Shown in pieces: positions 1 through 6,167 of a DNA stretch of 11,272 nt. Made by a program: the position numbers and the translations under genes. Position 1 is the first letter of the stretch. Each line of letters starts with the position of its first letter. Where the stretch lies: NCBI RefSeq assembly GCF_035268865.1, contig NZ_DATFKB010000123.1, positions 1 through 11,272 of the forward strand. Reading direction: 5' to 3'. Below the pieces are notes generated by a model. That model had not been told where the DNA came from. It did no database searches and was given only the letters and a program-made list of their open reading frames with translations. Source of the stretch: Salinivirga sp035268865 (GTDB lineage: Bacteria > Bacteroidota > Bacteroidia > Bacteroidales > Salinivirgaceae).

Positions 1-60
1 GCTCCGCGCCGATGGCCCTCCAGCCGGCGGATAGCGGGAGAGTAGTGCCTGTCCGCCAAT
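1..60 (+). rRNA. rrf: 5S ribosomal RNA, 3' part
   Basis: This is the 3' half of a 5S rRNA, the small RNA of the large ribosomal subunit; its 5' half lies before the window. The segment CGCCGATGG at 8-16 and the loop E/helix IV-type segment GGGAGAGTAG at 36-45 are the usual landmarks of the 3' half of bacterial 5S. After GAGAGTAG, E. coli 5S has 15 more bases; applying that spacing puts the 3' end near 58-60, inside CCGCCAAT. The exact end is uncertain because the pairing 5' strand is not visible. The base composition is far richer in GC than the protein genes that follow, as expected for rRNA in an AT-rich genome. It implies 16S and 23S genes upstream. Confidence 0.82.
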
Positions 61-74
61 CGGCGTGATCGCCG
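61..74 (+). other. Small GC hairpin between 5S and terminator
   Basis: CGGCG (61-65) and CGCCG (70-74) are perfect complements around a TGAT loop. The hairpin lies directly after the expected 5S 3' end and before the terminator. It could be a processing or stabilising element of the rRNA precursor, or chance in GC-rich flanking sequence. No T-run follows it, so it is not itself a terminator. Confidence 0.35.
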
Positions 75-86
75 CCAACTTTTAAA

Positions 87-120
87 AGCCTGTTTATCTT
101 AGGATAGACAGGCTTTTTTT
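87..120 (+). terminator. Intrinsic terminator of the rRNA operon
   Basis: An 11-base stem, AGCCTGTTTAT (87-97) with ATAGACAGGCT (104-114), pairs fully with one G-U wobble around a 6-base loop. It runs straight into seven T residues (114-120), and an A-run precedes it at 84-87. This is a textbook Rho-independent terminator placed about 27 bases after the 5S end, so it most likely ends the rRNA transcript. The upstream A-run with the downstream T-run could give some activity on the opposite strand, but no gene arrives from that side within the window. Confidence 0.9.
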
Positions 121-272
121 ATGGTGAAAAATTGGCTTAAATAATCGGCTATCTCAAAGAAACCTATTTGAACATCATTTTAATACTGCCTTGTTTGACC
201 AGTAAAACCCTTGAATTTATTTGTGATACTTCTTTTTTTTCGGAGCAGCTCTAATTATCTTTTTGAATATAT

Positions 273-280
273 TAACTTTG
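273..280 (+). promoter_or_regulatory. Bacteroidetes-type -7 promoter element
   Basis: TAACTTTG matches the TAnnTTTG -7 consensus of the Bacteroidetes primary sigma factor exactly. Transcription would begin near 286 and leave a leader of roughly 38 bases before the ATG at 324. I see no good TTG at the expected -33 position (about 248-254), so the promoter is supported mainly by the -7 box and its position. The preceding stretch 121-272 is AT-rich non-coding DNA with no other feature I can support. Confidence 0.5.
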
Positions 281-323
281 CATGAAATTCGTTATAAATA
301 ATACTATTTGAAAGTTTGATATT

Positions 324-1142
324 ATGCGACAAATTCTTTTAATATTTCTGATCACTAATTTTTCAATATCTATGTTTGCTCAGAATGTTGGTCAGGAAGG
401 TGGTGATACACTACTGAACTATAAGGATATTAATGGGTTAAAACAGGGCAAGTGGATTAAGAAATATGTGAATGGACAGGTCCGCTATAAAGGTTATTTT
501 GTTGATGATGAACCAAAAGGCGATTTTTATCAATATGATAAAAAAGGCAATTTGAAAGCTAAGCAATACTATTTTGGTGATAGTTTACAATGCACCACTG
601 TTTTATTTTATGCCAATGGTGATACTTTGGCTTCAGGTAAATATTATAATAAGAAGAAAGATAGTATTTGGAACTATTATAATGAAAAAGGTCAATTAAT
701 GATGACCGAATCATACAATAAAGGCACTTATGATGGTGATTTTATTTACTATCACGAAAATGGGACAAAATGGCAATATATTCATTACACCGATGGTCAG
801 AAGGATGGCCACTGGAAACGGTTTTACCGTAATGGCAATCCAATGTTTGAAACCTTTTATGAAGATGGCATGCGACAGGATACCTTTAAAACATACTACC
901 CTGATGGGCAAGTGGAAGTGGTTGTGCCTTATGTGAACGATCTGAAACATGGCAAATATATTTTATATGATCGGCACGGTAATGTTATTGAAACCCGGAT
1001 TTATGAAAATGGTATGCCAGAAAATGCCGATAAACTTGATGAAAAAGAGACGCAAAGAATCGATAGTTTATTACAAAATAGGGGGCGTTTTGATGAACCC
1101 TACGATCAGGGTATAAATTTTTTCAAAAAAGACAGGTATTAA
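324..1142 (+). CDS. Secreted MORN-repeat protein
   Basis: A 272-residue exported protein made almost entirely of MORN_2-type repeats. Residues 1-20 form a signal peptide (hydrophobic core LLIFLI, likely cut after FAQ). About eight repeats of 21-24 residues follow between 40 and 231, each built on G-x-W/F-x-x-Y-x-x-NG-x(6-8)-Y-x-x-G; clear units begin near residues 41, 65, 113, 138, 162, 186 and 210. The last 40 residues are charged and repeat-free. Such proteins are often auto-named 'YwqK family antitoxin', but there is no toxin partner here and the signal peptide argues for an envelope role. The repeats fold as a beta-hairpin ribbon likely used for binding; the ligand is unknown. It has its own probable promoter (-7 box at 273) and stands 119 bases before mnmA. 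The start is fixed by the signal peptide. Confidence 0.85.
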   Translation: MRQILLIFLITNFSISMFAQNVGQEGGDTLLNYKDINGLKQGKWIKKYVNGQVRYKGYFVDDEPKGDFYQYDKKGNLKAKQYYFGDSLQCTTVLFYANGDTLASGKYYNKKKDSIWNYYNEKGQLMMTESYNKGTYDGDFIYYHENGTKWQYIHYTDGQKDGHWKRFYRNGNPMFETFYEDGMRQDTFKTYYPDGQVEVVVPYVNDLKHGKYILYDRHGNVIETRIYENGMPENADKLDEKETQRIDSLLQNRGRFDEPYDQGINFFKKDRY

Positions 1143-1250
1143 TACTCCTTAAATTAATCATAACTGCAAAAATATTGTTATAGATATTGAAAATTTAGTG
1201 GGAAAGCTAAAAAAAGTGGAATGCGAGTTTTTAAAGTGTAGAAGAATTAA

Positions 1251-1256
1251 AAGGTG
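1251..1256 (+). promoter_or_regulatory. Shine-Dalgarno-like site of mnmA
   Basis: AAGGTG lies 5 bases before the ATG at 1262. This is the only start in the window with a recognisable Shine-Dalgarno-like sequence; the others have AT-rich leaders or overlap the gene before them. It supports the chosen mnmA start. The rest of the gap 1143-1250 is AT-rich, with no terminator hairpin and no exact TAnnTTTG box. Confidence 0.4.
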
Positions 1257-1261
1257 AAAGA

Positions 1262-2356
1262 ATGAAAAAACGTGTTTTACTCGCAATGAGTGGAGGAATT
1301 GATAGCTCTGTAGCCGGTATGTTGTTGAGTGAGCAGGGCTATGAAATTCACGGTGTGACCTACAGAACATACGATTCCGTAAAAGATAGCTGTATTAGCA
1401 AAGAAACAGGTTGCTGTACTGTAGATAGTATGATGGAAGCCAAGAGATTGTCAGAGAAGCTTGGTTATAAGCATGAAATACTTGATTTGCGTGATAGCTT
1501 CAAGGAAACAATTATTAAGAATTTTGTTGATGAATATCTTAAGGGAAGAACTCCAAACCCATGCGTAGTTTGTAACTCAGATATAAAATGGGGAGAATTA
1601 ATCGAGCGGGCAAATGAACTAAACTGCGATTATATTGCAACGGGTCATTATGCACGAATTATTAATGAAGATGGTCGCTTTTATCTAGCCAAAGGAATTG
1701 ATGAAAATAAGGACCAAACTTATTTTCTGTATGGGCTGTCGCAGGATGATCTCAAACGTACCTTGTTCCCTCTGGGTGGGCTTAAAAAAGATAAAATTCG
1801 AAAAATGGCTGCTGAACGCGGTTTTGTAAAGCTTTCTGAAAAAAAGGAGAGTCAGGAAATATGCTTTATTCCTGACAACGATTATCGAAGGTTTTTAACC
1901 GACGAAGTGCCTGAGCAAATTCAGGAAATTGGAGATGGTGATTTTGTGTTGACCAATGGAGAAAAAGTTGGTACGCATAAAGGTTATCCATTTTATACAA
2001 TAGGACAGCGTAAAGGACTTGGAGTTGCCCTTGGGTATCCGGCATATGTCGTAGATATTGATGCGGGTACCAACACAGTTACTCTGGGAACGAAAGATGA
2101 TCTCAACGGCGCTGGCTTTGTTGTAGGAAATGTAAACCTTATGAAATATGATCAAATACCTGCCGAAGGATTGGAGGTTAATATTAAAATCCGTTACAGA
2201 AATCAAGGTACAATGGGTAGGATTTATCCGGACGGTAAAAACTTAAAAGTTGATTTGTATCATAATGCTTCTGCCATTACACCGGGTCAATCGGCCGTAT
2301 TTTATGAAAACGATGATGTGGTTGGTGGAGGGCTCATATTAAGTGTAAGGCATTAG
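1262..2356 (+). CDS. mnmA: tRNA-specific 2-thiouridylase MnmA
   Basis: MnmA adds sulfur to C2 of the wobble uridine (U34) of tRNAs for Lys, Glu and Gln in the cytoplasm, using ATP to activate the base. At 364 residues it has the family's normal length. Visible landmarks are the PP-loop SGGIDSS (10-16), the catalytic-cysteine segment NPCVVCN (99-105, Cys104), ATGHYAR (126-132), the DQTYFL segment (151-156), the second active cysteine in QEICFIP (198-204, Cys201), and IGQRKGLG (247-254) opening the C-terminal RNA-binding region. The E. coli enzyme has Asp where this one has Cys101, so this protein has a CxxC plus distant Cys arrangement, as in iron-sulfur-dependent tRNA thiolases. It also has extra cysteines at 44, 51 and 52. 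The start is supported by the PP-loop position and the upstream AAGGTG. Confidence 0.97.
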   Translation: MKKRVLLAMSGGIDSSVAGMLLSEQGYEIHGVTYRTYDSVKDSCISKETGCCTVDSMMEAKRLSEKLGYKHEILDLRDSFKETIIKNFVDEYLKGRTPNPCVVCNSDIKWGELIERANELNCDYIATGHYARIINEDGRFYLAKGIDENKDQTYFLYGLSQDDLKRTLFPLGGLKKDKIRKMAAERGFVKLSEKKESQEICFIPDNDYRRFLTDEVPEQIQEIGDGDFVLTNGEKVGTHKGYPFYTIGQRKGLGVALGYPAYVVDIDAGTNTVTLGTKDDLNGAGFVVGNVNLMKYDQIPAEGLEVNIKIRYRNQGTMGRIYPDGKNLKVDLYHNASAITPGQSAVFYENDDVVGGGLILSVRH

Positions 2357-2390
2357 GGCTATTTATATCATATCTTCTCAGAATTTGTTG

Positions 2391-2398
2391 TAACTTTA
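2391..2398 (+). promoter_or_regulatory. Possible weak -7 element before lipoprotein gene
   Basis: TAACTTTA differs from the Bacteroidetes TAnnTTTG -7 box only at the last base and lies 6 bases before the ATG at 2404. If used, it would give an almost leaderless mRNA. No TTG lies at the expected -33 distance, and there is no terminator between mnmA and this gene, so read-through from mnmA is at least as likely. Confidence 0.25.
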
Positions 2399-2403
2399 TA
2401 TCA

Positions 2404-3102
2404 ATGAGAACTGTTTTATTTATCATCGGTCTTATGTTATTATTTTCTGCATGCAAGGAATCTGAAGATTACGTTTATTCAGATGATAGTGCTTATCTCC
2501 CAATGCATGAAGGTACGGTTTGGATTGATAGTGTGACGCAGATAACAATTGATGATCCAAGTGGTGTTTATGATACTTTACACTGGGTTGAAAAAACTGT
2601 TGTAGATAGTGTACAAATATATGATGAACTGCAACGGTTTTATTGCTCAAATTATTTATTTGATACATCCGCCAGTCGCTGGATTATTGATCATATCTTC
2701 TGGTATGAGAAAAGTAAAAATGCATTACTGAAATTTGAGCAAAATAAAATCTGGCTTGAATTGGTGTTTCCGCTTTACAAAAATACAAATTGGAATTATT
2801 ACACCTATAGCACTTTGGCCGATACAGCAATAAGAAGCAGTGTGCATGAGGTTGATCAATTAAATAATATTCTGGGAAATATCTATGATTCAACATTGGT
2901 AGTCCATCACCATATGGATTCAACACTGATATATAAGTACACAGATCAAAGTTTTTATGTCAGAAATATCGGATTTCTTTACAGAGAAAAAGTTTCCATT
3001 ATTTCTGACGATCCTGATTATGATTATACATTGCCGATAGAAGAGCGTATAAAAACTGCTTCTATACTAAAAAAAAGAAGATATTATGGCCAACCTCAAT
3101 AA
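2404..3102 (+). CDS. Hypothetical lipoprotein, possibly surface-exposed
   Basis: A 232-residue lipoprotein of unknown function. Residues 1-16 are a lipoprotein signal peptide ending in FSA before Cys17, the predicted acylation site. The mature protein begins C-K-E-S-E-D; acidic residues right after the cysteine resemble the lipoprotein export signal that sends Bacteroidetes lipoproteins to the outer face of the outer membrane. The body resembles a common Bacteroidetes lipoprotein pattern, with YLPMHEGTVW (31-40) near the start and VFPLYKNTNWNYY (121-133) in the middle, but I cannot assign a named family. It is rich in Tyr, Asp and Ser with no catalytic motif. Its last 17 bases overlap the start of the protease gene, which points to coupled translation. 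It might be a partner or surface anchor of that protease, but this is only inference. Confidence 0.8.
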   Translation: MRTVLFIIGLMLLFSACKESEDYVYSDDSAYLPMHEGTVWIDSVTQITIDDPSGVYDTLHWVEKTVVDSVQIYDELQRFYCSNYLFDTSASRWIIDHIFWYEKSKNALLKFEQNKIWLELVFPLYKNTNWNYYTYSTLADTAIRSSVHEVDQLNNILGNIYDSTLVVHHHMDSTLIYKYTDQSFYVRNIGFLYREKVSIISDDPDYDYTLPIEERIKTASILKKRRYYGQPQ

Positions 3103-4726
3103 AAGCATAATTTTTGTTATCCTGCTTTTGTCTTTCTCAACCACTCTTGTTGCTCAAATTGCACCAGGGAAATATGTAGTTTTCTACAATACAAAAGCCG
3201 GCACACCCTATTCACTTGAGCAACCAGAAGCATTTCTTACAGATAGAGCGATTCAGCGGAGGGTGAAGCAAAATATTGCTATTGATAGTACAGATATGCC
3301 GGTGAATCCTGCATTTGTCGATAGTTTAGAAGTAGCCGGGGCGGATGTCCGTTTCAGTAGCCGTTGGTTTAATTTTACCATTGTAGATGCGGACGAAGCC
3401 ATCATGGAATCGATAGAAAACTATACGTTTGTGCATAGTGTATCCAAGAAAAATGAGCCCAAAGCGCATCCTCAAAAGCAGGATAGTAAATACGAACAGG
3501 AATTGAAGCAAGCTTTTTACGGCCCGGGTTACCAGGAAGTTCAGAACCAGATAAATCTTGAGCCTTTACATAACCTTGGGTACCGGGGTGCAAACATGAG
3601 AATTGCTATAATTGATGCAGGATTTTCAGTAATGAATACCATGTCAGCATTTGCTCATTTATATGATGAAGGAAGAATTATAGCTACAGCAAATTTTGCA
3701 GAAGATACAACGGTATACTATGCACATACGCATGGCACAGCTGTTGGTTCAATAATGTGTGCTGATTTAGGAAGTGAATATAAAGGGGCCGCAACCGAAG
3801 CAGAATATGTGTTAATTAGGTCTGAAACCGGTTCGTCTGAATATTTGGCCGAGGAATACAGTTGGGTGGCAGCAGCCGAATTTGCCGACAGTATAGGCGC
3901 TGATGTTATTAATTCGTCACTGGGATATTCTACCTTTGATTGGCCTGCACAGAATCATTCTTTAGAAGACTTAGACGGTCAAACTACCATTGTGAGTCGA
4001 GCTGCAGGAAAGGCATTTAAAAAGGGCATCCTGGTGGTTGTTTCTGCAGGCAACCTTGGTAATGATCCATGGCAATATGTAAGCGTTCCGGCAGATAATC
4101 CTGATGTATTAACAGTAGGTTCTGTTGATATTAATGGAACATTGTCGGGGTTTAGTTCAATTGGATTGCCAGAGCATAATTTTAAACCTGATGTGGTTGC
4201 ATGTGGTGAGTTAGCCCCATATGTGATTAGCGATATTGTTTATAACGGTAATGGAACATCATTCTCAAGCCCTTTGGTAGCTGCTGCAGCTGCGTGTTTA
4301 TGGCAGGCATTCCCTGAATTATCTAACCAAACCATCGCAAGTGCTATTCGAAATAGCGGAAGCATATACCCGAATGGCAATAATATCATTGGAAATGGAA
4401 TTCCCGATTTTGAAGCAGCTTATGCAAATCTGGAGACCGCTACTTTGTTACCGGATGATACTGCAATAGCTGAATGTATTTCAATTTATGCAGACAAGCA
4501 GGGGGCTATACATCTGCACATTTACACACCCGATAATAGTTTTGTCTCATTGAGAATTTACGATATGCATGGCAAAATTATTACAACCCATAAAGCAACC
4601 ATTCTTGGAGGAGAGGTTAATGAAATAGTATTGCCCTCAGTAGGTAAGCCATCGAAAGGACAGTTTATTATTGTGAACCTCGATGGACCATTAATTAATG
4701 AAAGCCGCAAAATATTTGTCGATTAA
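3086..4726 (+). CDS. Secreted subtilisin-like (S8) serine protease with T9SS-type tail
   Basis: A 546-residue exported peptidase. Residues 1-24 are a signal peptide (hydrophobic 8-23, cut after VAQ). Residues 25-120 match the prodomain typical of Bacteroidetes S8 proteases, including PYSLEQPEAFLTDRAIQRR (41-59). The catalytic domain (about 168-450) has the full triad: Asp177 in AIIDAGF, His216 in THGTAVG and Ser392 in NGTSFSSP, with oxyanion Asn323 in SAGNLGN. Residues about 465-546 look like a type IX secretion C-terminal sorting domain (RIYDMHGKII, a KGQFIIVN strand and a final RKIFV), although the usual PNP opening is replaced by YADKQG. It would cross the inner membrane by Sec and the outer membrane by T9SS. 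The substrate is unknown. It overlaps the lipoprotein gene by 17 bases and xseA by one base (TAATG). Confidence 0.93.
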   Translation: MANLNKSIIFVILLLSFSTTLVAQIAPGKYVVFYNTKAGTPYSLEQPEAFLTDRAIQRRVKQNIAIDSTDMPVNPAFVDSLEVAGADVRFSSRWFNFTIVDADEAIMESIENYTFVHSVSKKNEPKAHPQKQDSKYEQELKQAFYGPGYQEVQNQINLEPLHNLGYRGANMRIAIIDAGFSVMNTMSAFAHLYDEGRIIATANFAEDTTVYYAHTHGTAVGSIMCADLGSEYKGAATEAEYVLIRSETGSSEYLAEEYSWVAAAEFADSIGADVINSSLGYSTFDWPAQNHSLEDLDGQTTIVSRAAGKAFKKGILVVVSAGNLGNDPWQYVSVPADNPDVLTVGSVDINGTLSGFSSIGLPEHNFKPDVVACGELAPYVISDIVYNGNGTSFSSPLVAAAAACLWQAFPELSNQTIASAIRNSGSIYPNGNNIIGNGIPDFEAAYANLETATLLPDDTAIAECISIYADKQGAIHLHIYTPDNSFVSLRIYDMHGKIITTHKATILGGEVNEIVLPSVGKPSKGQFIIVNLDGPLINESRKIFVD

Positions 4727-6117
4727 TGGAGAATGTGTCGTTATCATTAGCTGAGCTCAATAATCATATACGGGATATATTAGAGGCTAACTTTCCCGAG
4801 CAGATATGGCTTATTGCAGAAATTAGTGAACTTAATGTGAATTCTAAAGGCCATTGCTATATCGATTTTATTGAGCGCGATGAGCTGACAAAAAAAATAA
4901 TAGCCCGCCAAAGAGCTACAATATGGGCTTTTCAGTACAGACTAATAAGTGGACATTTCGAAAGTATAGCAAGGCAACCACTGGCACCCGGCATGAAAGT
5001 TCTGGTAAGTGTGCAGGTTAAGTACCATGTGCTTTATGGACTATCATTAAATGTTATTGATATAGACCCTGCGTATACGCTGGGAGAGCAAGCCCGGCAT
5101 CGGGAGGCAGTAATCAAACAACTGGAGGAAGAGGGTGTATTAGAGATGAATAAAGGGCTTGATCTTGCAAAAGTGCCCCAGCGCCTGGCCGTAATATCCT
5201 CCGAAACAGCTGCTGGATATGGTGATTTTATAAATCACATGGAACAGAATCCTTATGGATATCATTTTCATATTGAGCTTTTCCAGTCTTATATGCAGGG
5301 TGAAAATACATCGAACTCAATAATTGATGCATTGGGCCAGATTTATGACATGGAACATGAATTTGATGCTATTCTCGTAATAAGAGGTGGCGGTGCAAAG
5401 GCAGAGTTAAGTGTATTCGACGATTACGACCTCTCTTTCATGATTTCTCAATCGCCTTTACCTGTCCTTACCGGAATTGGGCACGAACGAGATGAGTCTG
5501 TGGTAGATATGGTGGCATGGCAAGCCTTTAAAACACCTACGGCAGTTGCTGATTTTTTAATTGAAAGAATAGCAAATTTTGATTATGACCTGGACGAAAT
5601 GACCAGAAAAATGCATATGTTGGTGCGCAATACAATGGATAAAGCTTCATCCAGACTCGAGAAACAAGAATATCAGATTTCCAGCATGACTAAATCCATC
5701 CTTCAAAATCAAACTTCAGGCCTGAATGAACTTTCAGGGCAACTTTCATATGCCCTGAAGCGATTTCTGTATACGCAGGATAGTCAGCTCGAACAACTTG
5801 CAGATGAAGTAAAGAATAAATCTCATTGGTTTATTAACACACAGAAATTAAAAACCGAAGGTTTTTTTAAAAGCTTAAAATTGTCTAAAAGTAAGTTTTT
5901 AACTGACTACCAACACAAACTCGAAATACTTGAGGCAAAAGTGCAAAGTAACGATCCTAAGCGATTACTAAAATCCGGATATGGTTACATAACCAGGGAA
6001 GGTAAAAGAGTTTCCTCTGTATCAGGACTTAATGTTAGCGATAAGATTAGAATTGCCTTCAAAGATGGACAAGCTGACGCATCGGTAACAGATATTAATT
6101 CACACAAGGAAGACTAA
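4726..6117 (+). CDS. xseA: Exodeoxyribonuclease VII large subunit
   Basis: XseA is the catalytic subunit of exonuclease VII, which cuts single-stranded DNA from either end and works in mismatch repair and recombination in the cytoplasm. At 463 residues it has normal length. An OB-fold DNA-binding domain (about 1-115) is followed by the nuclease domain: ISSETAAGYGDF (157-168), VIRGGGAKAEL (218-228, Arg220) and GIGHERDE (250-257, His253 and Asp256), which align with residues implicated in catalysis in E. coli XseA. A long helical region (280-410), expected to form the coiled-coil stalk, leads to the conserved PKRLLKSGYGYI (411-422). The ATG shares its A with the protease stop codon, so translation is probably coupled. 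xseB, which encodes the small subunit that caps the stalk and often follows xseA, is absent here. Confidence 0.97.
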   Translation: MENVSLSLAELNNHIRDILEANFPEQIWLIAEISELNVNSKGHCYIDFIERDELTKKIIARQRATIWAFQYRLISGHFESIARQPLAPGMKVLVSVQVKYHVLYGLSLNVIDIDPAYTLGEQARHREAVIKQLEEEGVLEMNKGLDLAKVPQRLAVISSETAAGYGDFINHMEQNPYGYHFHIELFQSYMQGENTSNSIIDALGQIYDMEHEFDAILVIRGGGAKAELSVFDDYDLSFMISQSPLPVLTGIGHERDESVVDMVAWQAFKTPTAVADFLIERIANFDYDLDEMTRKMHMLVRNTMDKASSRLEKQEYQISSMTKSILQNQTSGLNELSGQLSYALKRFLYTQDSQLEQLADEVKNKSHWFINTQKLKTEGFFKSLKLSKSKFLTDYQHKLEILEAKVQSNDPKRLLKSGYGYITREGKRVSSVSGLNVSDKIRIAFKDGQADASVTDINSHKED

Positions 6118-6167
6118 AATTTTTCCGGTGGCGCTTTTTTAATTATTTTTAGGAAAAATTGCAACTC

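Noticed and set aside
233..240. Run of eight T residues that might end a transcript
   Set aside because: No stem-loop precedes it, and the rRNA operon is already closed by the terminator at 87-120.
711..950. Reverse-strand open frame inside the MORN-repeat gene
   Set aside because: It lies wholly inside a well-supported gene and has no recognisable domain. It is best explained as an antisense shadow of the repeated codons.
324..1142. Toxin-antitoxin locus
   Set aside because: It is suggested only by the usual family name of MORN_2 proteins. There is no toxin gene beside it, and the protein has an export signal.
6115..6142. Possible terminator after xseA (A-run, GC patch, T-run)
   Set aside because: AAAATTTTTCCGGTGGCGCTTTTTT has A and T runs around a GC patch, but the GC part does not form a stem. 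There is no convincing hairpin.
6144..6151. TATTTTTA as a promoter -7 box for the TPR-phosphatase gene
   Set aside because: It lacks the final G of TAnnTTTG, lies in a generic T-rich stretch, and has no TTG at the -33 distance. A promoter in this gap is plausible, but this box alone does not support it.
6159..6167. TTG at 6159 as the start of the TPR-phosphatase protein
   Set aside because: It only adds three residues before an ATG that begins a well-formed signal peptide. No ribosome binding site favours the TTG.
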